Shown piece by piece: positions 22,802 to 34,479 of a DNA stretch of 64,000 bases (position 1 is its first letter; each line of letters opens with the position of its first letter). A program made the translations under genes and the position numbers. The notes beneath the pieces are model-generated. The model ran no database searches, was not told where the DNA came from, and saw only the letters and a list, made by a program, of their open reading frames with translations. Source of the stretch: Yamagishiella unicocca (lineage: Eukaryota > Chlorophyta > Chlorophyceae > Chlamydomonadales > Volvocaceae); the NCBI GenBank assembly GCA_003116995.1, contig BDSL01000182.1, positions 1 to 64,000 on the forward strand, in the 5' to 3' direction.

Positions 22802-25800
22802 ATGGCATATCGCAGCCGTTCCGGCCTGCTCTTGCTGGTCGTCGTCGCCCACGGTACGTTTTCCGCATTTTGCGCAACGCGTCCAACCTTCAAGGTGCCC
22901 AGCTTCGGGACACACACCGCATTCCGTGTTCGTCTTCATGTCGATTAGCACTGCAAACCCATGGCTATTTGCTGCTAAGCTGCTCAGATGGAAGTGGGGA
23001 GCGGCAAAGCCTGCGAATTGCGGCCCTGTTGTGGAAAGCTAACACCCATACAACTTGTTCGTGTTACTTGCAGTTATAGCTGCAAATAGTATACGCATCT
23101 TGTCTGGCTCGGTCTTGGAGAACCAAGCTGTCGGTCTGGAATATGATGACAACGCGCTGATGTCCGTCGTCGACTACACCGAAACGCTTGGGAATAATAA
23201 TGAAGTCGACGAATTGTTTGATGCAATTCTATCCAATCCATCGCCAATGTTTGGTTACGGACCGTCGACCGAGCCGCCCCAGCCACCATTCTACGCACCG
23301 TCGTCGGTGTCCCCAAGGCCCTTTCCTCACGACGACGACGCGGCAACACCCTCTCCATCTCAGGTAAATCCATTGCTGGTCATCCTCTCAGTACGCCAGT
23401 ATCGTGCGTTTCCGGACGTTGTTAATAACGGCTGTTGGGCATGGACAGCCGTTGAACGAACTAATGGACGATTTTACACTAGGACTAGTGGCGGCCGTAA
23501 CCGAGATTCGCTATCAAACCGCCTTATCCGAACATGACCCTTGCCAATGTAGGTTCCTGTGCCTTCACAGCAGCCTGAGGCCTCTCGCCCATCACCCAAC
23601 GAACCGGAGCCGAGGCATATGCCACAACCCAGCCCCTCGATCAAGCCATCGAACAAGCCGTCACCTATTCCATCCCATGAACCTACCATTACTCCATCGC
23701 AGGAGCCTAAGCCGGCCTCATCACCCGCGCATACCTCGCCCATTCCATTGCCCCAGCCATCGCCGTCGCCCGCCGCACCCACACCGTCAACAGCTCAAGA
23801 TCTGATTGCTCCATGGTGCATTGGCAGCAGCGAAACCGCCTGCCTTTCGGTCAACGCTACCAAGGGCACAGTGCTTGACGCCTTCCACCTCAACGCTTCC
23901 GGCTGGCGAAGTGGCGCCATGGGGTATCCTAACGTGGTGTACGAGTTTGGCGTCATCACTATCGCGGGAGCTAGCGTATCGTACAAGGCACGTCAAGCCT
24001 ACTCAACCGCGAGTACAGTCACCATTGTGGGGCTGTCGGCTAGCAACGCCACCAAGCTTTACGTGTGTGTACGTGTCGCAAACATCTCTCTGGCGCCGGC
24101 GGGTCCTCGCGCCTGCGCGACGGTTACAGTCGAAGTCGGGATGCAGGTGGGTGCACAGGTCCGGCAGGTCGTAGGGGGCTTGGCCATAAGCACGCACGGA
24201 GATGTTATTTAAATGCACAACCCTTTACCATTGCCGCCACGTTAAGATTCATTCCAACCTTCTGCTAACCTAATTACGACTACTAAGCCGCGAAAATGTG
24301 CCGCCTTTCTGCAATCCTGCTTACGTAGGTGTCGGAACAACAAGTTGCCGACCAACTCTCCGCCATCAAGCAATCTTCTACGGCCGGTTCCGAGGCTTCT
24401 TCGGCATCGGTCCTTAAGATGGCCCAGCGCCTTGCCGCCGTCACCCCCGTCTCGAAAAACGCGAACGTCGACACCTCCGCAATGGCGTCGGGCCTCCTCA
24501 GCCAGCTCATGACCACTTCTCTTAACGATACAGCCACCACTGCCTCCGTACTGATGGTCTTTGACGGAGTGAGCACATTGTGGTCCATAGCGGGCAACAG
24601 CGGCCGGGCGGCTGTGGCGAATGGCGTCAGCACGCTGTCAGAGAAGCTCGCCTCGCAGGCGCTGTCCGCTGAAGACGCGCAGCCTGTAATGAACCTCTTC
24701 ACCCAAATGCTGGACGAAGCTATGGAAATCGTGGCGGCATCTGCAGCATCAGCTGGCGCTCCCGCCGGCGAAATAACTGCGCGGACAGGTGCCGCGCGCG
24801 ACTTGCTGGCATCGGTGACTCGCAGTGCCGCTGCGCTCACTCGTGGCCTGCTCAACGCCGCCCCGGCCAACGGGACAGCCGTCTATGTCAATACGGCCCA
24901 ACTCTCAGCTGCAGTACAGCGCGCGTCAGCTGCCTCTGTGGCCGCCGGTGTCACCATGGCCCTTCACGCGCCCCGTGCCACCATTGCCGGCGGCCGCCGC
25001 CGTCATCTGTTGTCGTCTGACTACAGCGCTTCGTCGCCCGTCTCTGTTTCGCTGAACCCGGCCGTCGGGCAGCTTTGTGCTGCTGAAACCCCATGTGCAT
25101 CGGACGGTCTGGGTCTTACCATTACTGTTATGAGCAATACTTCGCTGCTGGTCACGGCTCTTGGCGGCTCTACGATCCCACTGGCGGGCAACTTTCCGGA
25201 CTATCGTGCTGGCGGTTCCGTGCAGATCGTGTCCCCGGTCGTGAGGATTGCTGCACCGGGTTTGCCTGCCTCAGCAGCTGGACTGTCGAACGTCATCATC
25301 TTGGATCTGCCCGTCAACGTCACGGCCATTGCGGAGCAAGGAGAGGGCACTCTGCGGGCGCTGGTGCGGCTGCAGGTAGGCCCTTTGTGCAAACTCTTTG
25401 TGCCCCAGCCGCTAGGTGAACTGGTGCGTGTTGGCGGACAACCAATGCATGGCTGTCTCATATCCTTCCGTTTCCCGCCGCCCTCCTGTCGCACAGGACA
25501 TTGGCGCCGCCCCAGTAGATGCCAGTGCTGGCATCACCGCTGAGGGATCCGTCACACGTACCCTGAACTCGGAGGCAGTCAATGGCGCTGCTGACCTCAT
25601 TTCCGGTTACAGCAGCGCCTTGGGAGATTTTGTGGTGGTGCAGTACGAGAGCACAGCCGTCCTAACCTCGGGCGGATTATCACCGCTACCCCAACTGCCT
25701 TACAGCCTTGGAGGCGCCGCAGGCCCAGCAGCAATGCCGTTCTCGCTATTTACCGCCGCATTGGTGGGCCTGGCTACGTTGTTGTCTACACTGTTGCTGT

Positions 25801-25802
25801 GA
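22802..25802 (+). CDS. secreted Pro-rich, probably GPI-anchored protein, 5 exons, 762 aa (tandem gene 1)
   Basis: Exons: 22802-22853, 23074-23363, 23553-24146, 24329-25375, 25497-25802, with GT-AG junctions and matching phases (1,0,0,0). Exon 1 is a signal peptide (MAYRSRSGLLLLVVVAHG). Exon 2 is acidic and then Pro/Ser-rich. Exon 3 begins with a Pro/Ser hinge (PSNKPSPIPSHEP) and continues into a Cys-containing domain starting LIAPWCIGSSETACLSVN with several Asn-glycosylation sequons (NAT, NAS, NIS). Exon 4 is a long Ala/Ser/Thr-rich helical region with a basic GGRRRHLLSS site. The C-terminus ends in the hydrophobic FTAALVGLATLLSTLLL with nothing after it, as in GPI-anchor signals or a very short tail anchor. 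The overall make-up resembles REJ/PKD-like extracellular proteins of green algae, but I cannot confirm that domain. A diverged, broken duplicate follows at 28528. Confidence 0.77.
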
Positions 25803-28527
25803 CGCGAATGAGGAAGCGGCAAGCGCTACTAGGATGGCATGGTGGCCGACTCAGAGCTAAGTTTGCTACGGGTTCCACAGCCGTCATTTGCTAAAATGCT
25901 ACCGTATTATGGATTGGTGTCCGCAAACTTGCAGCATTTCATGGGCAGATGCGAGCTAGATGATTCATTAGGTGCAAGCGACCAATACCGGTATCATACC
26001 GGTGCGCATAGGTGTGCGTGGGGGCTGTATGTGTCCTGGACCCCATAATTGATGCGAGGTTAGCATTCTTTACCTAGGTTCCCAAATAATTTTATTTGTG
26101 AACGTAGCACCATTAGCAGGCCTTCAGGAGATGGCATGACGAAAAACCAGTAGTTCGACAGTTTGGCACAGTGCAAGCCGATAGGCAATGTTTTGTGAGC
26201 GTATATTGTGCGTATTAGAGGAGTGCCCCATGGACCGTTTTCGCGCTGCGTTTCTTGGTTTGCAGCGGCCTGTTTCGTGCGATCATGTCCTGTCACAGCC
26301 CAGCAGTAGTGGCCAATAATGCCCACCTTCGTGTGCGGCGATGGAGTGCGCAAGCTCCTGAGAACATTGTTGCTTTACCTTACGCCAGCGAAATAACAGT
26401 AGGCGATAATTAGGCTAACATTCCCAACGGCCTCATGTTTGACAGCATGCATGTGTCTTTGCGCTGCCATTTATTCACGCAAAACCTCCCGCATATGATT
26501 TATTTTCTCTTCTCTCCTTTGTGCTGGTTTACCCCGTCTATCAGTATGGTACCGTGTGTGCGTATGAACCCTTTGGAAACTTTACATGGATGTATGTGAG
26601 TCCAGACGTGGGCGAGAAGCGGCCAGACGTGGGCGAGAAGTGGCGTGACGCGTGATGCCGAATTCATCCTAGATAGCCGCATGCAGATACTTTGCATACG
26701 TAGTCTTGACACTTGGTGGCTGACTCTCGTTACCATTCTTAAGGATTGTAGTCGTTAATTATTATAGCTTTGCGCACTTTATAGCGCGCGCTAAGTGACG
26801 CCATGGTGCAGTTCTTTTGTGGAGGGCTTTGGCCGCTGTGTTACGAAAGTACGGGTCATGTGTCATGTGGCGTGCAGCGACGTGGGGATATGGATTGTCT
26901 ACTGTGTATGTGTGAGAACGCAATGAGACCGTGCCTGCGAAGCCTGGTACTGGTGGCGCCGTGTGCCGGTGAAGCTTATGTTAATAGTCTTGGGGTTGGA
27001 TTATTTGCACTCCGCCCTCACCCGTTTCTCCATTTGTAACCTTCGTACTTTTGCGTGAAACAGTAAAATACTGACAAACCTTCGCCACCGCTTCCCTTCT
27101 GATGAGCTCCACTTATTGTACCGTACGAAGCTGCGTGTCCCTAACGGCCCCCCATATCGTCCCTCACGGTCCCTCCATCCATACCAGGCCACGCTTAGGC
27201 CCCACCTGATGTTAATGTCCAACCTCGCGCACGTACTGACAGTGCTCGACCAAGTAGTCCCAGCCGTTTGGTGAGAGCTCAACACGCGCGACGCCTGTCC
27301 AAATGCCCGGTATCGGAGCGCGTGGGTGCCGATGAACTTGTTAATCAATCCGCTCATTAGTTTCAGGCACGGTCACTTGCCTGTTCGTGGCTGGTTCTCT
27401 TTCGTCCTCTATTGCTGCCCCGCCCATCGTAGCATACCAAATACCAACAATCGTTCGGCGGGCGAGCTCATCCGTACGGGCGGCTGACCTCAGAATGTAA
27501 GGTACAGCGTAACAAAGCTGGCGCATAACTATTGGGAATGTATCCCTGGGGTTGCCTTCGTAGGCTGACTCGGCAAGGGCTCAAACGCACGCGCACGGGG
27601 CCGGGATCAGACCTTGCAGATGAATGTCAAGCCGCGGCCTAACACAAGCCCCAGGCGTTAAGGCAAGGATCAAATTTGAGGCTTATACATGCATGGCCCC
27701 TGTAAATCTGACGCAGCGCACGCCGAAAATCAGGAAGGCAACAGTTGTTTCGCTACTCAATTTTCCGTCTGTTACATCGGCCTTCCGTAGTGCAATTGTA
27801 TAACACTAAAATATGAGCGAGCAGTCTTCTGGCCTGCGTCCGGGCTTCCGGGCACGCCTACATGTTGACCGCCGCATGTGCCTATGAAACCCGCTTCACA
27901 TCGGGTCATGATGCTGTAAGATAGTGATGTTTGTAGTTGCTGGATCTGCTGAACCCACGCAAATGTAACGTAACAACTAGAATGCGAGGGTTACAAGGGC
28001 GGTTGACTAGAACATGGTCTTTCACATCAGCAGGTAGGCCGCCCGACAGCTAGCAAACAGCGCCGCGTACGCTGATAGCCACCGCAATTCTGTATTAGTC
28101 ACAATATTGGATCTTGTGCTCTATTGCTGGCCGCGGGATTTGAGTCAAAACTAAGAGTGTGACAGCCGCGTGCGATGCGCGAGCTCCATCCGCGAAGGCA
28201 ATGCGTCAATTGAAGGAACATGTCTTACAAATCCTTGCGAACAAATATGCCGCTACTTCCGTTTACCACGCTTCCAGTGGCCTTCTGGTGCGACCTGTTG
28301 TACGACCGCAACAGGGGCGCAGGCAGACGGCTGCAACCACCGCTGGAGTACGCAAATAGGAGAGAACCACAGTTTTGAATGACTTATAAACCCATTACTA
28401 ACAAACTATGAAGACGGCCCACAGTACATTATAATCAGCCCTCTCAGCAACGATACTTCTGACATCCTGCCTAAACCGTCCTAGGCAATCGACACGACGA
28501 CTCCAATATAAACTCTTCCACTACAAA
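25803..28527. other. intergenic between the tandem genes; possible decayed ORF
   Basis: Mostly AT-richer, non-coding in appearance. At 26596-26642 an 18-bp unit (CCAGACGTGGGCGAGAAG) occurs twice. On the minus strand, 27526-27001 holds two abutting open frames (61 and 118 codons) with an in-frame stop at 27341, which could be a decayed gene, but no family was recognised. Confidence 0.35.
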
Positions 28528-31500
28528 ATGACGCACTTCTGCCGCCTTGGCCTGCTGATCTCGGTCATCGCGGCTCAAGGTGCGTGAGCTTTGTGGCTCC
28601 TGCCGGGCGGACATGTAGCCCGGGGATCAAGCGTTAGATTTGCGCTGATATAACTGATTCAACCTAAATGCCATTGATCGCGGTATTGCGTAACGCACAG
28701 CTTGTGGCGAGAGGCAAGGTGCTGGCATTGCGCATGGGTGGTTCACCGTATCATATTAGTCCATTTTTCCTTTATGCAGTCATAATTACAACAAGCTTGC
28801 GTATTCTGACGCTGAAAACTCAAGGGACCCAGGGCGCTCGAGATGACTCTCTTGTGAATATCATCGCTCCGCACAGAAATGACGCAGAGCTGGATGCACC
28901 TAAGCCTGCGGTCCAGATATTTGTATCGGATCCACGTCATGGACGCCGTCTTAACCTCGCCACTCTGTCGCCAATACCTGGATACGGGCCATCGATTGCG
29001 CCGCCACCGTTACCATACTACTCATCTGACTCGCCGTCGCCGGTATCGTCCATGCCCCTTCCGCCGTCGCCATATCAGGACGAGACCTCATTGAACCCCT
29101 CTCCATCTCAGGTAGTACCGCTGACCCGAAAGCTGCAATCTGGAAATTAGGATCTGCGCGCGGATACGCTCGCATGTTCGTTTTGCCTACGATTTCCCCT
29201 CATTGGTTCCCCTACCTGCCGCAACGACTGGTCCATTAATCCCGTATCATTCCCTTCCTTACGCAGGACCCCTCACCCTCGCTGCAACCGAATGCCACTA
29301 TGCCTCTGCCGCCTTCATCCCAGGAGCCATCACCGACCCCTTCACTCGAGCAGTCACCGACCCCTTCACCCGAGCTGTCACCGACCCCTTCGGCCTTGCC
29401 AACGCAATTATCAGAATCTCCTCCAACACCTTCACCGCTGCCTCTCCCCACCCAATTGCCCGCGCCGGCCCATCGCCCCAGCCATCACCGTCGCCCACAC
29501 CCATCCCGTCAACTGCTCAAGATCTGATTGCTCCATGGTGCATTGGCAGCAGCGAAACCGCCTGCCTTTCGGTCAACGCTACCAAGGGCACAGTGCTTGA
29601 CGCCTTCCACCTCAACGCTTCCAGCTGGCGAAGTGGCGCCATGGGGTATCCTAACGTGGTGTACGAGTTTGGCGTCATCACTATCGCGGGAGCCAGCGTA
29701 TCGTACAAGGCACGTCAAGCCTACTCAACCGCGAGTACAGTCACCATTGTGGGGCTGTCGGCTAGCAACGCCACCAAGCTTTACGTGTGTGTACGTGTCG
29801 CAAACATCTCTCTGGCGCCGGCGGGTCCGTCCTCGCGCCTGCGCGACGGTTACAGTCGAAGTCGGGATGCAGGTGGGTGCACAGGTCCGGCAGGTCGTAG
29901 GGGGCTTGGCCATAAGCACGCACGGAGATGTTATTTAAATGCACAACCCTTTACCATTGCCGCCACGTTAAGATTCATTCCAACCTTCTGCTAACCTAAT
30001 TACGACTACTAAGCCGCGAAAATGTGCCGCCTTTCTGCAATCCTGCTTACGTAGGTGTCGGAACAACAAGTTGCCGACCAACTCTCCGCCATCAAGCAAT
30101 CTTCTACGGCCGGTTCCGAGGCTTCTTCGGCATCGGTCCTTAAGATGGCCCAGCGCCTTGCCGCCGTCACCCCCGTCTCGAAAAACGCGAACGTCGACAC
30201 CTCCGCAATGGCGTCGGGCCTCCTCAGCCAGCTCATGACCACTTCTCTTAACGATACAGCCACCACTGCCTCCGTACTGATGGTCTTTGACGGAGTGAGC
30301 ACATTGTGGTCCATAGCGGGCAACAGCGGCCGGGCGGCTGTGGCGAATGGCGTCAGCACGCTGTCAGAGAAGCTCGCCTCGCAGGCGCTGTCCGCTGAAG
30401 ACGCGCAGCCTGTAATGAACCTCTTCACCCAAATGCTGGACGAAGCTATGGAAATCGTGGCGGCATCTGCAGCATCAGCTGGCGCTCCCGCCGGCGAAAT
30501 AACTGCGCGGACAGGTGCCGCGCGCGACTTGCTGGCATCGGTGACTCGCAGTGCCGCTGCGCTCACTCGTGGCCTGCTCAACGCCGCCCCGGCCAACGGG
30601 ACAGCCGTCTATGTCAATACGGCCCAACTCTCAGCTGCAGTACAGCGCGCGTCAGCTGCCTCTGTGGCCGCCGGTGTCACCATGGCCCTTCACGCGCCCC
30701 GTGCCACCATTGCCGGCGGCCGCCGCCGTCATCTGTTGTCGTCTGACTACAGCGCTTCGTCGCCCGTCTCTGTTTCGCTGAACCCGGCCGTCGGGCAGCT
30801 TTGTGCTGCTGAAACCCCATGTGCATCGGACGGTCTGGGTCTTACCATTACTGTTATGAGCAATACTTCGCTGCTGGTCACGGCTCTTGGCGGCTCTACG
30901 ATCCCACTGGCGGGCAACTTTCCGGACTATCGTGCTGGCGGTTCCGTGCAGATCGTGTCCCCGGTCGTGAGGATTGCTGCACCGGGTTTGCCTGCCTCAG
31001 CAGCTGGACTGTCGAACGTCATCATCTTGGATCTGCCCGTCAACGTCACGGCCATTGCGGAGCAAGGAGAGGGCACTCTGCGGGCGCTGGTGCGGCTGCA
31101 GGTAGGCCCTTTGTGCAAACTCTTTGTGCCCCAGCCGCTAGGTGAACTGGTGCGTGTTGGCGGACAACCAATGCATGGCTGTCTCATATCCTTCCGTTTC
31201 CCGCCGCCCTCCTGTCGCACAGGACATTGGCGCCGCCCCAGTAGATGCCAGTGCTGGCATCACCGCTGAGGGATCCGTCACACGTACCCTGAACTCGGAG
31301 GCAGTCAATGGCGCTGCTGACCTCATTTCCGGTTACAGCAGCGCCTTGGGAGATTTTGTGGTGGTGCAGTACGAGAGCACAGCCGTCCTAACCTCGGGCG
31401 GATTATCACCGCTACCCCAACTGCCTTACAGCCTTGGAGGCGCCGCAGGCCCAGCAGCAATGCCGTTCTCGCTATTTACCGCCGCATTGGTGGGCCTGGC

Positions 31501-31528
31501 TACGTTGTTGTCTACACTGTTGCTGTGA
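28528..31528 (+). pseudogene. second copy of the Pro-rich GPI-type gene, frameshifted (tandem gene 2)
   Basis: The exon structure parallels gene 1: 28528-28579 (signal peptide MTHFCRLGLLISVIAAQG), 28780-29111, exon 3 from 29267, then sequence equivalent to the gene 1 exons 4 and 5. Exons 1-2 and the Pro-rich hinge have diverged from gene 1, while everything from about 29512 to 31538 is nearly identical to it. The hinge frame (QEPSPTPSLEQSPTPSPE, built on 24-bp repeats) runs into a stop at 29525-29527, because one base appears to be missing around 29470-29490. A 4-bp GTCC duplication at about 29828 is a second lesion. As read, the product is a 214-residue secreted Pro-rich protein lacking the C-terminal domains. 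An unusual splice choice or sequencing error could rescue it, but I favour a pseudogene. Confidence 0.65.
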
Positions 31529-31538
31529 CGCGAATGAG
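29512..31538 (+). repeat. near-identical 2.03-kb tract shared with 23790-25812
   Basis: Compared with gene 1 I see only two substitutions (23901 G/29623 A; 23972 T/29694 C) and the 4-bp insertion at about 29828. Introns are as conserved as exons. The match stops 10 bp after the stop codon, and on the left fades inside the Pro-rich hinge. This pattern suggests gene conversion or a recent partial duplication. Confidence 0.85.
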
Positions 31539-31578
31539 AGATCCTAGAGCGCTGTGACGCAAATGATAGATCCTAGAG
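31522..31578. repeat. 28-bp direct repeat at the gene 2 stop codon
   Basis: GCTGTGACGC(G/A)AATGA... followed by AGATCCTAGAG occurs at 31522-31549 and again at 31551-31578. The first copy includes the stop codon. Confidence 0.75.
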
Positions 31579-31618
31579 GTTCCAACCGTACCGTATGGCA
31601 TGCGTCTAAAATCCCTTA

Positions 31619-31653
31619 GCTCAAGCTTGTTAATAACTCTATCAAGCTTGAGC
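31619..31653. repeat. perfect 11-bp inverted repeat
   Basis: GCTCAAGCTTG (31619-31629) and CAAGCTTGAGC (31643-31653) are exact reverse complements around a 13-nt AT-rich loop. It could be a hairpin in the 3' flank of the tandem gene. Confidence 0.7.
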
Positions 31654-31893
31654 AAAATAATAAACCTAGTACATAACTAGTACTCACGGGTTATCGCCCG
31701 CCATTTATCTAGGTGCATATTCTTACAGGTCGAGTAGAGGCAATAAGACGCATCATTCATGGCAACCCTTGCGTCGGTGCTGTGTGAGTAGTAGTACACA
31801 CAGCAGCGTATTTTGCGGAGCCAGCGATGGCGGGATCTGTACAAATTAGTAAGTATTTGCTATCTAGCTAGGATATCCATTCATTTATTCGCG

Positions 31894-31971
31894 GCGAGGT
31901 GATTCCGTTCGTTTTCACATTTGTTCGGGATTGCGAGGTGATTCCGTTCGTTTTCACATTTGTTCGGGATT
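31894..31971. repeat. 39-bp tandem repeat, 2 copies
   Basis: Two perfect copies (31894-31932 and 31933-31971) of a unit starting GCGAGGTGATTCCGTTCG. Confidence 0.9.
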
Positions 31972-32632
31972 GCGCTAAGATCCGCTGAGATTGAGCACCA
32001 GGCGGTGCTTTCAGACGGCCGCAGTGCACCGATGGTGCTCGACGAGCGGCCAACGCCAGTCTCTGTCATGTTGCGCTATGTGCCTGCTGGGCGACATGGC
32101 ATACGTGTATTAACTACCAGTCATTGCGGGTGTTGTGCAGTGGCGGGCGTGTGCCCGCCTGCCTGGTTACATTCATTCCTAGATGCGAGGGTGCAGGAGG
32201 GTATCGACGGCATTTCTGTATGTGCCTTGCATTAGAAGCATTTGCAATCCACAATGCTTGATATGCGACAGCACGTGGCTTGTTTACACCGAAGACGGAT
32301 ACCACTTATCTGTTAACGGTAGTAAGTGTGTGTCATGCTGTGCATGGAACGTTATTAAGTGCCCCTTGTCTGCCACTTTGAACACTAAATCGCTCGCTAA
32401 GTAGCTCGCTCGCTTTGCGCTAGGACGCAGGCATTTGAGCATTGTTAGAGCATTGTTAGATGGGTTACAAGATATGTCAAATGGTGATCGATCGATAGTG
32501 TCGCGCACTACCTCGTGTCGCCTGCTGGCTGGGGTGATCTCCAACATAGCAGTAATTTGTACATAGTTGTCCGATCGATCGAGCTCATCTTTGTAATGTT
32601 AAAACTACACAATGATTGTTTTAAACACTAAC
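31972..32632. other. intergenic, no gene seen
   Basis: Short frames only. A 13-bp GAGCATTGTTAGA duplication lies near 32436-32460. Confidence 0.4.
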
Positions 32633-32712
32633 TTTCAGTGTCAGGCGATGCGCCCGATGGCTCTACCTTTTAAGGTCTGGAGCCCACTGTAACAAGTACA
32701 ACAACAACTATA
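32633..32712 (+). mobile_element. LINE 3'-end fragment
   Basis: About 80 bp of the family 3' end: TCAGTGTCAGGCGATGCGCC, GATGGCTCTACCTT, GGTCTGGAGCCCACTGTAAC, then AAGTACAACAACAAC. Confidence 0.75.
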
Positions 32713-32787
32713 CACAACGTAGTTTCGCGCATTATGCGATAGGCGGGAGAGCATCCTTCTGTGCTCCGAGTCCTAGGGAGTCAAGGG

Positions 32788-32913
32788 ATGAGCTGGAGTC
32801 CTAGATTCAAGAGTGCCCAGCGCCGAGTTACACGAGACGAGTATCGAGTGCGGGTCAACATCGTCGGGGACCCAGAGGATCCACACGATCCCAGTGACAC
32901 GAGGCGCTGTTAG
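32788..32913 (+). CDS. small ORF, 41 aa, unknown
   Basis: ATG at 32788, stop at 32911. The product has a well-mixed, coding-like composition (QRRVTRDEYRVRVNIVGDPE) ending in RRC. It lies between two LINE 3' tails, so it may be the end of a transposon ORF rather than a host gene. I do not recognise it. Confidence 0.25.
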   Translation: MSWSPRFKSAQRRVTRDEYRVRVNIVGDPEDPHDPSDTRRC

Positions 32914-32950
32914 AGCTTAGGCCTTTACATGAGTTCGTGCGGTCTCACAA

Positions 32951-32985
32951 TATGTGGTCTGGAACCCACTGTAACCGTTACAACC
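32951..32985 (+). mobile_element. very short LINE 3'-end fragment
   Basis: Only about 35 bp: GTGGTCTGGAACCCACTG followed by TAACCGTTACAACC, the family 3' terminus. Confidence 0.55.
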
Positions 32986-33334
32986 ATGAAGGTGAATCGA
33001 AGTGAATCGACCCTGTTGAATGGTCCTGAATGGTCCTTGTAACCATTCACTGGAAAGTTTGTTTCGCGCCCTTTTCCGTATCCGGGCTTCCTAGCGGCGA
33101 GGACAGTGTGCAGTGCTGAGCACTTGTGGTGCATCAGTGAAATTTATTGATACTCTCAGCCATGCTAGATCTCACGTTATTGATTTCAATGGGCAGGCCA
33201 TCGAGTGGACGGCCATGTTGCGCAGTTGGAGGAGGGCGGCGGGAACTGTGGCCTGATGTCTTCCGAGCATCAACCGAACGTCAGCACGTGCCTCATTGTT
33301 CTTGCTGAATGTCGTTACGCACGCTGTTTGCGGC

Positions 33335-33940
33335 ACCGTGCTTCAGGGTCAATGCAAGGTTGCCGAGGACGCTGGCGAGCAGCGAACGGATTGCGGACCC
33401 ACAGCTACTGGAACGGAGAGGCGGAGGTGAGATGGTACATAGGGCAGGCGTGGCAGATGGCATGTTCGCACCTGGTGCACCGAATCGGAAAGCAAGGGGA
33501 GACGTAATTAGATTAGGGATTAGCTGCTGACTTGGGCCGCGTTTGCAAAACAGCACGTGGGACAAGCTGGCAGCTATCGCGTGAGTCGGTCCTTGCATCG
33601 TGTTACCATGCAGCTGGCAAGTCCATGGATCGATACAAACGGGTTGAATGAACAACAAGACGACGGTGTTTGTTAACGCCATTTCCGCTTTACTAGACAC
33701 ATTGATTGTGGACTGGGAGGGCCAATGACGACGGTAGCGGCGAGCGAAGAACAAGTCTGTCGTTAGTCCTAGATGTGTCCCAGATGGACGATTGCAGGGA
33801 TGGCAGCCCGCCGTGCTGCTGAATACCCCCGGGGACAGCGTGCGTAGGGCTGTCCCACCTATGCACGCTAAGAGTTGCAACCTGTGGAAGGGAGCCGTTG
33901 CCTCCAAGGCGGGTGGGTACATCTAGGGGAGGGTTGGAGT
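33335..33940 (+). repeat. unnamed repeat family R, copy 1
   Basis: Related to 59440-60090 (same strand) and 60100-60975 (opposite strand). Shared landmarks in order: GGACGCTGG-GAGCAGCGA, CACAGCTACTGGA, GAGGCGGAGGT, ACAGCACGTGGGACA, CGCGTGAGTCGGTCC, TGCAGCTGGCA, GACGACGGTGTTT and ACGCCATTT. No intact protein; probably a decayed transposon. Confidence 0.65.
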
Positions 33941-34163
33941 TTAGGAATCCGAACCTGTTCGGGCTTTCGAGACGATGGGAATAGGCTTGCGGCGCATGTT
34001 TGTTAAAACCGTTAAGCTGTGCCTAGCAAATTCAATCCAAATATGCACGCCAAGCTGTACCGAGAATACGATGATTGTATACGCATGTGCACGTGCGCTA
34101 CTTAAGCTTGTGATCGCTGACTAACGTGCCTCTCCGTCCGTCCGCGATCCAATCGGCCATCAG

Positions 34164-34297
34164 GTCCAACGGTGCCGCCATGTTCGTGGGCGACGGCGAT
34201 GCGGCTACCGTCGCCAAGACCGACCGGGGTGCGCTGGTGCGGGCAGCACCGCACTTGATGTCCCATTGCCTCCATGCCGGCGAGCCGCTGCACCGCT
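34164..34297 (+). CDS. orphan exon-like segment
   Basis: Bounded by a plausible acceptor (GGCCATCAG) and a GTGAGT donor. It reads SNGAAMFVGDGDAATVAKTD, then RGALVRAAPHLMSHCLHAGE without a stop. Phase 2 in, phase 1 out. No flanking partner exon was found, so it is either a remnant or part of a gene whose other exons I missed. Confidence 0.3.
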
Positions 34298-34479
34298 GTG
34301 AGTAAGTGTGGTGTGCCACGATAACCATGACAACCACGTTAAGTGTCTGTGCGCGGGCTTGGGCGGGGCAGGTCGTGAGTTAGTATCGACCTCCGGTCTC
34401 CTGCCTATGCACTAAGTTTTCCAGCATGTACCTCAAAAGCGTGTCCGAAACTGGCGGTGGAACGCAGAGATCATAGCCT

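Noticed and set aside
28503..28527. TATAAA at 28507 as promoter of tandem gene 2
   Set aside because: It lies only about 16 bp before the ATG, too close for a normal TATA-to-start distance with a 5' leader.
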